Assembly (NCBI RefSeq): GCF_008704795.1
Contig: NZ_CP023690.1
Coordinates: forward strand, 9,248,501-9,312,500
Source of the DNA: Streptomyces spectabilis
Lineage (GTDB): Bacteria > Actinomycetota > Actinomycetes > Streptomycetales > Streptomycetaceae
DNA length: 64,000 nt
Direction: 5' to 3'
Shown here: positions 26,338-35,461 of the stretch, in pieces
Position numbering within the stretch: position 1 is the first letter of the stretch
Layout of the letters: every line of letters begins with the position of its first letter
Position numbers and translations under genes: made by a program
Notes under the pieces: model-generated
Told to the model about the DNA's origin: nothing
What the model saw: only the letters and a program-made list of their open reading frames with translations
Database searches by the model: none

Positions 26338-28314
26338 TCAGGTGCCGGACGGCACCACCTTCACGTCGGCGGCGCGCACGAACGCCACCCGGTGACCGAA
26401 CTGGATCTCGTAGTAGACGTCCTTGCCGCGCACCACGCGGTGCGGCTTCAGGTCGAACGTCGGCGCGTAGAAGTACTCACCGGGCACCTTGTCGCCGATG
26501 GCGTACTTCTGGCCCGCGAGCAGCTTGTACGGCAGCGGGGAGACCGACTGCACCGGGACCTCCGGCGGATACGCCTCCTTCTCCGGGTAGGCGCGGCCGT
26601 ACACCGGGACCTCGCCCACGCCGTCCTTCGGCGTCACCGTCCATCCGCGCGCGTCGACGGCCGTCGGCTGCTTCCGCGGGTTCTTGAACCACGCCTTCTG
26701 GCCCAGGTACCACACGGCCGTCCAGTCACCCTGGCGGTCGGCGACCGCGTACCGCTGTCCTGTGGACAGGCGCGAGCCCATGTCGTTCACGTCGATCGTG
26801 GACGGCTCACCGCCCGGGCGGCGGCCGATGTCCTTGATGAGTGGCGCGTCGTCACGGGGCTCGGTGTGGACACGCACCGCGCTGGAGCCGTGCGGCACGC
26901 ACTTCTCGCCCGGCTTGACGCAGCCCGTGAACTCCGGCTGGTTCCTGCTGAATTCGGGAGCGACCGTCACCAGGCCGCCCTTCGGGCCGGCCGTGCGGTG
27001 CAGCGGCTTGCCGAGCAGCTCGAAGTAGTGCTGCCAGTCCCAGTACGGGCCCGGGTCGGTGTGCATGCCGCGGATGGTGGCCGCCGTGGTGCCCGGCACG
27101 GTGTCGTGGCCGAGGACGTGCTGCCGGTCCAGCGGGATGTCGTACCGCTTGGCGAGGTACTTCACCAGGCGCGCCGACGAACGGTACATCGCCTCCGTGT
27201 ACCAGGTGTCGGGCGCCGTGAGGAAGCCCTCGTGCTCCAGGCCGACGGACTTCGAGTTCACGTACCAGTTGCCCGCGTGCCAGGCGACGTCCTTGGTGCG
27301 CACGTGCTGGGCGACATGGCCGTCGGACGAGCGCAGCGTGTAGTGCCAGGACACGTACGTCGGGTCCTGGACGAGCTTGAGGACGCCCTCCCACCTGCCC
27401 TCGGTGTCGTGCACGACGATGTACTTGATGCCCTGGGAGCCGGGCCGGTCGGCCTTGTCGTGGTTGCCGTAGTCGTTGTCCCCGAACTCCTCGTACGGAG
27501 CGGGGATCCACTCGCAGGCCAGGGACCGGGGGCAGTCCGTCTCCGCCGCCGGCGCCTTGCGCAGGCCCATGCGCTCGACCTGCGCCGCGTCGGGCCTGAG
27601 GCCGGGCCGCGGGGCGAGCGTCACCCGCTGTCCGCCGTCGGTCGTGCGCCGCTCGCCGTCGCGGATGACGGCGAAGACCTCATTGGCGTACGAGGCGGCG
27701 CCCGCCTGCTCGTCCGCGCCGGAGAACGCGGCGACCGCCCCGTACCAGTCGGCCGGATCGTCGCTGAACGGCTTGTCGAGCCGCTTCTGCGCGGCGGCGA
27801 GGAGCGCGGCGCCACCGCGGACGTTCGCCGCGGAGTCCCGGCGCAGCTCGCCCTCGGGGATGCCGCTGAGCTGTGCGGCGCGCTTCAACGTCTTGAGCCG
27901 GGCGGGCAGTTGCGCGTCGTCGGGCACCTGGCGCGGCCTCAGCGTGGCGCGGGACTCGTCGCCGCGCGGGTCCTCGTCGCCCTCGCTGTGGTGCGGGGCC
28001 GAGGCGAGCGCCGTGCGCGCGTCCGTGAGGTGCATCGGGCCGTAGCCGCCGGTCACGCTCGGGGCGCCGTCGTGGGCGTCCCAGCGCGACTGGAGGTAGG
28101 AGACGCCGAGCAGCACGCTCTGCGGCACGTCGTACTCGGCGGCGGCCGCCGCGAACGCGCGCTGCAGGGAGCCGGGGCCAGCGGGCTTCTCGGCGGACGG
28201 CGCCGGGGCGGCGCCGATGAGCGGCACCAGCAGAGCGGCGGACGCGAGGGCGCCCGCCGCCCTCACGGTGCGTCTGCGCGCGGCGGATTCGGGAACGTGG
28301 GCGGATCCTCGCAA
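26338..28314 (-). CDS. Secreted N-acetylmuramoyl-L-alanine amidase
   Basis: The 658-residue protein has a signal peptide ([29 protein letters not shown] region), an N-terminal helical part resembling lysozyme-like folds (residues ~50-240), and an Amidase_2/PGRP-type zinc domain at ~285-450. Likely zinc ligands and catalytic residues are in IVVHDTEG, GLEHEGF and VLGHDTVPG, with HTDPGPYWDW after them. The C-terminal ~200 residues look like SH3-type wall-binding repeats. The enzyme would cleave the stem peptide from glycan in peptidoglycan outside the cell. The TTG start at 28314 was chosen because AGGAGG lies 5 nt upstream. Confidence 0.88.
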   Translation of the reverse strand: MRGSAHVPESAARRRTVRAAGALASAALLVPLIGAAPAPSAEKPAGPGSLQRAFAAAAAEYDVPQSVLLGVSYLQSRWDAHDGAPSVTGGYGPMHLTDARTALASAPHHSEGDEDPRGDESRATLRPRQVPDDAQLPARLKTLKRAAQLSGIPEGELRRDSAANVRGGAALLAAAQKRLDKPFSDDPADWYGAVAAFSGADEQAGAASYANEVFAVIRDGERRTTDGGQRVTLAPRPGLRPDAAQVERMGLRKAPAAETDCPRSLACEWIPAPYEEFGDNDYGNHDKADRPGSQGIKYIVVHDTEGRWEGVLKLVQDPTYVSWHYTLRSSDGHVAQHVRTKDVAWHAGNWYVNSKSVGLEHEGFLTAPDTWYTEAMYRSSARLVKYLAKRYDIPLDRQHVLGHDTVPGTTAATIRGMHTDPGPYWDWQHYFELLGKPLHRTAGPKGGLVTVAPEFSRNQPEFTGCVKPGEKCVPHGSSAVRVHTEPRDDAPLIKDIGRRPGGEPSTIDVNDMGSRLSTGQRYAVADRQGDWTAVWYLGQKAWFKNPRKQPTAVDARGWTVTPKDGVGEVPVYGRAYPEKEAYPPEVPVQSVSPLPYKLLAGQKYAIGDKVPGEYFYAPTFDLKPHRVVRGKDVYYEIQFGHRVAFVRAADVKVVPSGT

Positions 28315-28542
28315 GGCAGCCTCCTGGGACCTCTGGGCCGGTGAGCCGGAACGGGGCGTGCGGGGCCGGGCGTGCGTCAGTGGTACCCGCTCACCGACGA
28401 TCCGTCAATCATGCCCAGAGGAAGGGATTTCCCATGTCAGCGGCGCTTCCACTGGTTTTCGCCACAGGTAGCGCGATCGCCTGCCGCGCGTCAGTGGAAT
28501 GGACCAATGCGCGGTCGCCGCCGCGCGGGGCCACGCCGTCGG

Positions 28543-29706
28543 CTACCGGCCCTTCGCCGCCCGGGCGACCGCCTCCGCCAGGCGGTGGTTCTCCAGGCCC
28601 GCGCCGAAGCCGGACGGGAAGCCGAAGCGGCGGCGCGTGTAGGCGTAGGCCACGCCGCTCGCGGGGTCGGCGAAGGCGAGGGAGCCCGTCGCGCCGCTGT
28701 GGCCGAAGGCCTCCGGGCCGAGGAACGCATAGCGCGTGCTCATCGATTCGAAACCCAGGCCGAAGACGTCGTCGTTGCCGGTGACCACGTCCGTCCCGCG
28801 GTGGCTGACCCGGGCGAACTCGGTGATGGTGTGCGGGGCGAGCAGCGGCGCCCTGCCGTCCACCTCGCTGATCGCGGCCGCGTACATCCCTGCCACGCCG
28901 CGCGCCGTGCCGACGCCGCCGGACGACGCGGGGCCGAGGGCGCGCACGGCACGGGTGTTGGCGAAGGCCACCAGATCGGTGGGCGGCGTCGTGTTCTGGT
29001 TGAAGGCGACCGCCGGGACGCTGTCCGGGGCCGCGGCGTCCGCCAGGAGCAGCCGCTGCTCCTCCTCGGTGGGCTCCAGCGGCAGCACCTGCGCGTAGCG
29101 CTCCTCCAGCGCCTCGGGCAGGCCGAGGTGGAAGTCGAGCCCGTACGGGGCGCGGATCCGCTCCTCGTACACCTCCTGCAGGGAACGGCCGGTGACCCGG
29201 CGCACCACCTCGCCCGTCAGGGCGCCGATGACGAAGGCGTGGTAGCCGTACGCGGTGCCCGGCTCCCAGAACGGCCGGTGACCGGCGAGACGCGCGGCCG
29301 AGAGCCGGTCGTCGGCCAGCTCGGCCAAGGTGAAGCCGCCGTCGACGCCGACGGCCCCGGACCGGTGCGCGAGCAGCTCGCGCAGGGTGAGGCGGTCCTT
29401 GCCCTCGGCTCCGAACTCCGGCCAGTAGGAGGCCACCGTGCGGTCCAGGTCGAGGACCCCGTCCTGCACGAGGAGCGCCACCACGAGGTGGGCGGCGCCC
29501 TTGGTGATGGAGTACAGCCCGGTCAGCGTGTCCGCCGCGGTGCCGGGCCCGCCCCACAGGTCCACCACCCGGTGACCGTCCACGTGCACGACCAGCTGCG
29601 CCTCGGGCGCGTGCCGCTGCTCGCCGAGCACCTCGGCGAACGCCTCCCGCACGCCCTCGAACCCCGCCGCCACGGTCCCCCGCACCTGGTCCGCGTCGTG
29701 TTCCAC
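28543..29706 (-). CDS. Serine beta-lactamase-like hydrolase (esterase EstB/class C type)
   Basis: The ~388-residue cytoplasmic protein has the beta-lactamase-family serine motif SITK, a YGYH at the Tyr position and HSGATG as the third motif. The Tyr motif and the lack of a signal peptide fit the EstB-like esterase branch better than true beta-lactamases. GTG 29706 has GGGGGAAC just upstream and is preferred; ATG 29730 is in frame but has no ribosome-binding site. It is divergent from a SpoIIE-type phosphatase gene. The substrate is unknown. Confidence 0.85.
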   Translation of the reverse strand: MEHDADQVRGTVAAGFEGVREAFAEVLGEQRHAPEAQLVVHVDGHRVVDLWGGPGTAADTLTGLYSITKGAAHLVVALLVQDGVLDLDRTVASYWPEFGAEGKDRLTLRELLAHRSGAVGVDGGFTLAELADDRLSAARLAGHRPFWEPGTAYGYHAFVIGALTGEVVRRVTGRSLQEVYEERIRAPYGLDFHLGLPEALEERYAQVLPLEPTEEEQRLLLADAAAPDSVPAVAFNQNTTPPTDLVAFANTRAVRALGPASSGGVGTARGVAGMYAAAISEVDGRAPLLAPHTITEFARVSHRGTDVVTGNDDVFGLGFESMSTRYAFLGPEAFGHSGATGSLAFADPASGVAYAYTRRRFGFPSGFGAGLENHRLAEAVARAAKGR

Positions 29707-29779
29707 GTGTTCCCCCAACAGCTTGATCATGTACTGGACGTGGGGGACAACAGGGCGTTCCTGCGGCTTGTTCCCAGGC

Positions 29780-29821
29780 CTGGCCGATGAGATCGCGGAC
29801 CTGGCCGATGAGATCGCGGAC
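29780..29821 (+). repeat. Two tandem 21-bp repeats in an intergenic region
   Basis: Two exact head-to-tail copies of CTGGCCGATGAGATCGCGGAC (29780-29800 and 29801-29821) lie between the divergent hydrolase and phosphatase genes. The length is a multiple of three and reads LADEIAD if translated on the plus strand, but no ribosome-binding site supports a gene there. Confidence 0.8.
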
Positions 29822-29965
29822 CCGCTCGACGCCAGCGGCGCCGACGCAGCGGTGCGCGAGCTGTGGCGAATTGGCCACGGACCGTCACCAAAGCTGGCAC
29901 AGTACCCCGCACGAAGGGGTCGTGCGCGGAAAACCGAACGTCACCAGACGACCAGAGGGGACGCA

Positions 29966-31036
29966 GTGGAAACACGGCGAAAGTGGCTCGCCACGGCGGT
30001 AGCGGCGGAAGCCGCCGCGGCCTCGGTCACGATCCTCGCTCAGCTGCCCCTGCACGCACTGCTCCTGGCCGGGCCGATGCTGGCCGCCCAACGGCTCTCG
30101 GCGCGCACCGCCGCCGCCCTGGGCGCCGCCGCCCTCGCTCTGACACTGCTGGGATCGCCGCCCGCCTCCGCGCACGAGCTGGCCTCCGTGCTGAACATCG
30201 CGGCGGTCTCCGCCTGGGCGGTGGTGACGGCGCACTCCCGCGTGCGCGCCGAGCGCGCGCTGGACGACATGACCCGACTTGCCGTCACCGCGCAGGAGGC
30301 ACTGGCCCCTCCGCTGCCCGACCGCGTCGGTCACGTCGACCTCGCCGTGCACGCCCGCCCCGCCGACGGGCACGCCCGCATCGGCGGCGACGTCCACGAC
30401 GCCGTGCTCACCGCCGCGGGCCCGCGCCTGCTGCTCGCCGACGTCAAGGGCCACGGCGTCCAGGCGATGCGGGTGGCCGCCGCGGTCCTGGCCGCCTTCC
30501 GGCGCACCGCCGCCACCGAACCCGACCCGGTCCGGCTCGCCCACGCCCTCGACGAACACCTCGGCCCCGAACTCGGCCCGGAGGACTTCGTCACCCTGCT
30601 GCTCGTCGACTTCCACCCCGGCGAGGCCCACATCGTCAACTGCGGTCACCCGCCGCCCCTGCGCACCGGCCGCCGACTCCAGCTGCTCTCCCCGCCCCGG
30701 CCCTCACCCCCGCTGGGCCTGCGCCCCGCCCCCTGTCTGCAACGCGTCCACCTGACCCCGGGGCAGCGCCTGCTCCTGTACACCGACGGCCTGACCGATG
30801 CCCGCGACGCCGACCGGGCCCCCTTCCCGCTGGACGCCCCGCAGTGCCAGGCCGCCCTGGCCGCGCCCGCCCCGCACGACGCGCTGCGGAGCCTGACCGA
30901 TCTGCTGCACCGCCACACCGGCGGCGCCCCCCTCACGGACGACCTCACCCTGCTGCTCGCCCAGCCCGCCCCCGTTCCGGCCGCCCGGGTCCACGACGCG
31001 TCGCCGAGGTCGGCCGACCGTTCCTCGACGGCGTGA
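29966..31036 (+). CDS. Membrane-anchored SpoIIE-type PP2C phosphatase
   Basis: The 356-residue protein has about three N-terminal membrane segments (residues ~8-90) and a SpoIIE/RsbU-like phosphatase domain (~115-345). Metal-binding acidic residues are in HARIGGDVHDAVL, LLADVKGHG, LLLYTDGLTDARD and LTDDLTLLL. Such phosphatases act on phosphorylated anti-anti-sigma factors and so switch sigma factors on. GTG 29966 was chosen because GAGGGGAC precedes it; the longer frame runs through the tandem repeat and lacks a start signal. No partner kinase or antagonist is adjacent. Confidence 0.87.
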   Translation: METRRKWLATAVAAEAAAASVTILAQLPLHALLLAGPMLAAQRLSARTAAALGAAALALTLLGSPPASAHELASVLNIAAVSAWAVVTAHSRVRAERALDDMTRLAVTAQEALAPPLPDRVGHVDLAVHARPADGHARIGGDVHDAVLTAAGPRLLLADVKGHGVQAMRVAAAVLAAFRRTAATEPDPVRLAHALDEHLGPELGPEDFVTLLLVDFHPGEAHIVNCGHPPPLRTGRRLQLLSPPRPSPPLGLRPAPCLQRVHLTPGQRLLLYTDGLTDARDADRAPFPLDAPQCQAALAAPAPHDALRSLTDLLHRHTGGAPLTDDLTLLLAQPAPVPAARVHDASPRSADRSSTA

Positions 31037-31088
31037 CGGCGGTCGTGTCCTTCGGCCGCCCGCGGAGCGCCGATCCGGGGCCGCGGGC

Positions 31089-32306
31089 CTAGCGGCCACG
31101 GCCTTCCCGCAGCGCGTCGTTGACCAGGCGGAGCGTGGCGGCGGCCTGGGCGTCCTGCTGCGCCTCCTCGGTGGGCAGGGTGAACGTCGCGGACGTCACG
31201 GCGCGGGCGCCGTCCTCGGTGACACCGGACTCGGAGACCACGCCGAGGTGGGTGCCGCCGTGGAACCAGATGCCCCCGGCGCCGCCCGCCACCGGCCGCC
31301 AGGCGATGCCGAGGCCGTAGCGGACGCCCTTCGCCCGGATCCAGCCGTCGGCCGGGACGGTCCGCTTCATCGCCGCCAACTGCGCCGGACGCAGCAGCCG
31401 TCCGCCCATCAGGGCCCGCAGGAAGACACCGTGGTCGCGCGTCGTACTGATGAGGCCGCCGTCCGCGCCGCTGACGGCGGCGAGGGTGGTGTCGGTCAGG
31501 CGCTCGCTGCCGGGGAACCGCGTGTACGCCGTCGCCGTCGGCTGCGGGACGTAGGCACCCCCGCCGGGGATCAGCGTGTGCCGGAGGCCGAGCGGCTCGA
31601 TGACGCGTTCGTGGATCTCCTGCGCCCACGGGCGGCCCGTCACGGCCTCGATGATCAGGCCCGCGACGACGTAGTTGGTGTTGGCGTAGCCCCAGCGCCG
31701 CTCGGCCGCAGGGTCGTCGGGGCGCGGCAGCCACCGCGGAGGCTTCGTGAGCGCGGCCGCCAACTGCTCTTGCGGCGTGTGCGTGCGAAACCGCCCCTTG
31801 CGGTAGGCCTCCGGTGTGAACTCGCCCTCCGCGACCGCGAGATAGTCGTTGAGGCCGCTGGTCTGACGCAGCAGATTCGCCACGGTGATCCTGGCGCCGT
31901 CGTTGCCGTTGCCCCGGATCGCTCCGGGCAGTCGGCGCTCGACCGTGTCGGTCAGCGCGAGCCTGCCCTCGCCGACGAGCTGGAGGACGACCACCGAGGT
32001 GAACGTCTTGGTGTCGCTGCCGATGCGGTAGTACGCGTCCCAGGGCACCGGCCGACCGGACCCCAGGTCCGCCACTCCGGCGCGCGCCGTGGTCCGATCG
32101 TGTGCGGTCTGCACCTCGGCGATGACCCCGGTGGCCCCGGTCGCCCGGACGGCGTCGACACCGGCCTGGAGAGCGTCGCGCCCGCGAGCGCCGGCCGCCG
32201 TGCCGTGCGGAGCTGCCGCGGCCTTCGGGGCCGCGCCCGCGAGCAGGGCCCCGGCGGCCACCGCCATGGTGGCGCGTCGGCTCACCGCCGGTCCGGTCCC
32301 GGTCAT
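31089..32306 (-). CDS. Secreted beta-lactamase-like D-Ala-D-Ala carboxypeptidase
   Basis: The 405-residue protein starts with a twin-arginine-like signal (SRRATMAVAAGALLAGAAP). Serine-hydrolase motifs are SDTK, YANTN and HGGTH, as in Streptomyces R61-type DD-peptidases. It probably trims or attacks D-Ala-D-Ala peptides, or a similar amide or ester, outside the cell. Its ATG overlaps the upstream aminopeptidase stop as ATGA, so the two secreted hydrolases are made together. Confidence 0.86.
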   Translation of the reverse strand: MTGTGPAVSRRATMAVAAGALLAGAAPKAAAAPHGTAAGARGRDALQAGVDAVRATGATGVIAEVQTAHDRTTARAGVADLGSGRPVPWDAYYRIGSDTKTFTSVVVLQLVGEGRLALTDTVERRLPGAIRGNGNDGARITVANLLRQTSGLNDYLAVAEGEFTPEAYRKGRFRTHTPQEQLAAALTKPPRWLPRPDDPAAERRWGYANTNYVVAGLIIEAVTGRPWAQEIHERVIEPLGLRHTLIPGGGAYVPQPTATAYTRFPGSERLTDTTLAAVSGADGGLISTTRDHGVFLRALMGGRLLRPAQLAAMKRTVPADGWIRAKGVRYGLGIAWRPVAGGAGGIWFHGGTHLGVVSESGVTEDGARAVTSATFTLPTEEAQQDAQAAATLRLVNDALREGRGR

Positions 32307-33865
32307 CGGGTCACCTCGCCGGCGGCGCAGGTCACGTCGGTGGCGGGCAGATCCCCGCCGCGCAGATAGTCGTTGACGGCCCGGTCGGCGCACGGCACGG
32401 GGCGGTGCCCCTCGGCGCCGCGCCCGTACACGCCGTGCGCACGGATGTCCGCCGTCACCAGACGTGAACCGGTGAGCTTGCGGTGCAGCGCTACACCACC
32501 CTCGTAGGGGACGTTGTTGTCACGGCGTGCCTGGAGCATCAGGACGGGCACGCCGTTGTCGATCCTGGTGCCCGGCTCCCGGGGCTCGGTGCCCCAGAAC
32601 GCACACGGAGCGATCATGCCGTTGACGTACGGGCCGAAGACCGGCTGGGAGGCGCGGCTGCGCACGCTGTTGCGCCAGTACGTCTCGGGGTCGCCGGGCC
32701 AGCCGCCCGCGGGCCAGCCGCCGTCGCCGCACATGAAGATCGCACCGCCCACGAAGCTGTCCGCCAGGTCGGGCGAGGACAGCAGCTCCAGCATGGCGGC
32801 CAGCTCAGGCCCCGGCCGGACCTGCTTGCCCGCTGCGGCGTCGACCAGGTCGCGCACGATGGCCGCGAGGGCGGGATCGTTCTCCTGCTGCTGGATGGGC
32901 TGCTTCAGGATCAGCCGCAGGACGGGGGCGTTGAGCCGCTGCCCCGCGATCTCGACGGGCCGCCGCTCCGCCCCGTCGAGCAGCCGCTGCACGGTGGCCC
33001 GCACCTCGGCGCCGGTGCGGCCGAGCCGGTACGTGCCGTGGTGCCGCGCGGCCCACCCGGCCCATTCGTCCAGGGACTTCTCCAGCGGCTCGCCGGAGCG
33101 CCGGAACAGTTCGTACTGCGTGGCCGCCGGATCGGTGGAGGAGTCGATGACCATGCGGTCGGTGCGGCGCGGGAACATCTGGGTGTACACGGCACCCAGG
33201 TCGGCGCCGTAGGACACGCCGTAGTACGACAGCTTGCGCTCACCCAGGGCGGCCCGGATCGCGTCCATGTCCCGCGCGACGTTGCGGGTGGAGGCGTGCG
33301 GGAGGAGCCCGGTGTTGTCGCCGTGCTCGCGGCAGCGCCGGGCCGTGTCCCGCGCGGACCGCACCGAGTCCTCGAAGTCCTTCCGGGCGGACGTCGTCGG
33401 CCCAGGAGGAGTGGGCGGCCCGGCCGGGGCGCAGACCAGCGGGCTGCTCTCGCCCAGGAACCGCGGATCGAAGCCGATCAGGTCGTAGCGGTCCGCCACG
33501 TCCTTCAGGGCGGGGCGCAGGGCCAGGGTGTTCGCGAGCCCGGTGCCGCCGGGGCCGCCGGGGTTGGACAGCAGGATGCCGCGCCGCTCGCCCGGAGCCT
33601 TGGCCTTGATGCGGGAGATCGCGAGCTGGATCGTACGGCCGTCGGGCCGTGAGTAGTCGAGGGGAACGGTCACCTTCGCGCACTGCGCGCCCGCCTCGTT
33701 CAGCTCCTGCTGCCGCGCGGAGCAGGCACCCCAGTCGAGATGCTGATGCCGGTCGGCACGGTCGGCACGGGCGGACGTGGGGGCGGGGGAGGCCGTCGCG
33801 GGGACGGCTCCGGCGAGTAGGCCCACCAGGCCGAGGCTGATCGTGACGGCGGGTGCGAGGCGCAT
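32303..33865 (-). CDS. Secreted tripeptidyl-aminopeptidase-like alpha/beta hydrolase
   Basis: The 520-residue protein has a signal peptide (RLAPAVTISLGLVGLLAGAV) and an alpha/beta hydrolase domain with a TAP-like C-terminal part. The nucleophile is in GVSYGADLG, the acid in LMLQARRDNNVP and the histidine in RGAEGHRPV. An early LLSNPGGPGGTG forms the oxyanion region typical of the Streptomyces Tap/SlpD/SlpE family, which releases N-terminal peptides from secreted proteins. The ATG at 33865 has AAAGGAG just upstream. It heads a two-gene operon with the DD-peptidase-like gene. Confidence 0.88.
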   Translation of the reverse strand: MRLAPAVTISLGLVGLLAGAVPATASPAPTSARADRADRHQHLDWGACSARQQELNEAGAQCAKVTVPLDYSRPDGRTIQLAISRIKAKAPGERRGILLSNPGGPGGTGLANTLALRPALKDVADRYDLIGFDPRFLGESSPLVCAPAGPPTPPGPTTSARKDFEDSVRSARDTARRCREHGDNTGLLPHASTRNVARDMDAIRAALGERKLSYYGVSYGADLGAVYTQMFPRRTDRMVIDSSTDPAATQYELFRRSGEPLEKSLDEWAGWAARHHGTYRLGRTGAEVRATVQRLLDGAERRPVEIAGQRLNAPVLRLILKQPIQQQENDPALAAIVRDLVDAAAGKQVRPGPELAAMLELLSSPDLADSFVGGAIFMCGDGGWPAGGWPGDPETYWRNSVRSRASQPVFGPYVNGMIAPCAFWGTEPREPGTRIDNGVPVLMLQARRDNNVPYEGGVALHRKLTGSRLVTADIRAHGVYGRGAEGHRPVPCADRAVNDYLRGGDLPATDVTCAAGEVTR

Positions 33866-33989
33866 GGTGCTCCTTTGGATCAAGCGATGTCGCCCCTGAC
33901 GCTAGAAGCCCGCGCCCCGCCCCGACATGGGGCTACCCGTAGATCCCTTGCTGAGGGCAGCCCCCAGGCGCGGCGCCGCGCGCACGCGA

Positions 33990-34030
33990 AGGCCCGTGGT
34001 GCGCCCCCGCTCGGGGCGCACCACGGGCCT
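33990..34030 (-). terminator. Terminator downstream of the APH-type kinase gene
   Basis: A perfect 18-bp inverted repeat (33990-34007 with 34013-34030) and a 5-nt loop lie 9 bp past the kinase gene stop. It should separate that gene from the aminopeptidase gene on the same strand. Confidence 0.85.
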
Positions 34031-34039
34031 CCACCCCCG

Positions 34040-35227
34040 TCAGCGCGTGCCGACGGCCGCCCGCACGGCCCGCCGGGCCATCTGGCAGTCGTCGTGCAGA
34101 CGCCGAAGGAGCAGGCGCTGCTCCTCGCCGGACGGCACCGCGACCGGATGGGGCGAGCCCGACGGTGCCACCGGTGCGGCGTCGTGCAGGGTGCGCTGCA
34201 CCGCCGTCTCGCACATCCTGATCTCGCGCGTGAGCACCAGCATCAGATTGACCAGGAACGCGTCGCGCGCCGCCGGGCCCGCCTGCTGGGCGAGCTGGCT
34301 GATGTCGCGGCGCGCCACCGGGGCGTCGCCGAGAACCGCCCAGAGCGTCGCCAGGTCGTAGCCGGGCAGGTACCAGCCCGCGTGCTCCCAGTCGACGAGC
34401 ACGGGACCTGCCGGGGAGAGCAGCACGTTCGACAGGAGCGCGTCGCCGTGGCAGAACTGCCACATGGCCTGCGGCTGCGACGCGTACGCATGCGCTATGC
34501 CGTGCAGCAGCTTCTGCAGATCGCCCATGTCCCGGTCGGTGAGCAGCCCCAGCTCGTGGAAGCGCGCGATCCGCCGGGGGTAGTCCAGCGGCTTGCCGAA
34601 CATGTCGTTCGGCGGACGCCACTGGTTCAGGCGGTGCACGGCGCCCACGGCCGCCCGTACGTCCGCCCGCGGCGGGGCCTCCGCCGGGTGCCGCAGCAGC
34701 GCCGCGACCCGGCCCGGCATCCGCTCGATCACCAGGGTGCAGTCGTCCGGGTCGGCCGCGATGAGCCGCGGCGCGCGCACGGGCGGACGATGCCTGACGA
34801 ACGAGCGGTATGCAGCTATTTCGTGCCTGATCCGCTCGGTCCACAAGGACGAGTGGTCGAGCAGGCACTTGGCGACGGCCGTGCTGCGGCCCGTCGTGCC
34901 GACGAGCAGGACGGTACGGCCGCTGCGGCGAAGGACCTGCACCGGGTGGAACTCCGGACAGATGCGGTGCACCGACGCGATGGCCGTGCGCAGCTGGGCG
35001 CCTTGGGGGCCGGACAAGTCGAGTCTCCCGCTGAGCGGCCCGTTCGCGGTCGCGGGTGCGCGCCGCGTCCGCCCGGTGCCGAGCGGCGCCGACGCGGCGC
35101 GCGCCGGTGCCAGATAGGGGCCGCCGCCCTGGAGCGGGACCTCCGCCGGGCGGGCGGGACCACGGGACGGCGAGTGGGGGCGCAGCGGCCGGGGCGGGGC
35201 GGACACGGAGGACGATGCTGCGTACAT
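34040..35227 (-). CDS. Aminoglycoside-phosphotransferase-family kinase
   Basis: The 395-residue protein has an APH/choline-kinase fold in its C-terminal two-thirds. The catalytic loop is [13 protein letters not shown] and the metal-binding loop is LVDWEHAG. The N-terminal ~90 residues are Pro/Arg-rich and probably disordered. Such kinases phosphorylate hydroxyls on small molecules; the substrate cannot be told from the sequence, and antibiotic resistance should not be assumed. It diverges from the TPR regulator gene. Confidence 0.8.
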   Translation of the reverse strand: MYAASSSVSAPPRPLRPHSPSRGPARPAEVPLQGGGPYLAPARAASAPLGTGRTRRAPATANGPLSGRLDLSGPQGAQLRTAIASVHRICPEFHPVQVLRRSGRTVLLVGTTGRSTAVAKCLLDHSSLWTERIRHEIAAYRSFVRHRPPVRAPRLIAADPDDCTLVIERMPGRVAALLRHPAEAPPRADVRAAVGAVHRLNQWRPPNDMFGKPLDYPRRIARFHELGLLTDRDMGDLQKLLHGIAHAYASQPQAMWQFCHGDALLSNVLLSPAGPVLVDWEHAGWYLPGYDLATLWAVLGDAPVARRDISQLAQQAGPAARDAFLVNLMLVLTREIRMCETAVQRTLHDAAPVAPSGSPHPVAVPSGEEQRLLLRRLHDDCQMARRAVRAAVGTR

Positions 35228-35415
35228 GGGCGATACAGATCCCTTCGTGTGCCTGCGAGTTGCGGCGCCCTCCCGCCCCGGCCTCCGTGGGTGCACCCTG
35301 GGGAATGCCTCGTGGGGACCGGGTCGGGGTGGCGCACTCCTACCTGACACCCCGAGGCCCCTGGCACACCATGTGGCGCACCCTGGCGAACCCTGGCGAA
35401 TAGTCGCTCAGCAAC

Positions 35416-35434
35416 TGACAGACGGCTACTGTCA
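35416..35434. promoter_or_regulatory. Inverted repeat upstream of the TPR regulator
   Basis: TGACAG-N7-CTGTCA lies 28 bp before the regulator GTG, in the divergent promoter region, and could be its operator. A 10-bp direct repeat (CCCTGGCGAA twice, 35381-35400) is just upstream. Confidence 0.35.
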
Positions 35435-35461
35435 ACTCAGCCGAGAACCTGGGGGCTTGAC

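Noticed and set aside
29723..29965. An 81-codon N-terminal extension of the SpoIIE-type phosphatase through the 21-bp repeats
   Set aside because: No ribosome-binding site, and GTG 29966 has a good one followed directly by the membrane segments.
34040..35227. Aminoglycoside resistance gene
   Set aside because: Only the general APH fold motifs are present; nothing in the sequence or the neighbours shows an antibiotic substrate.
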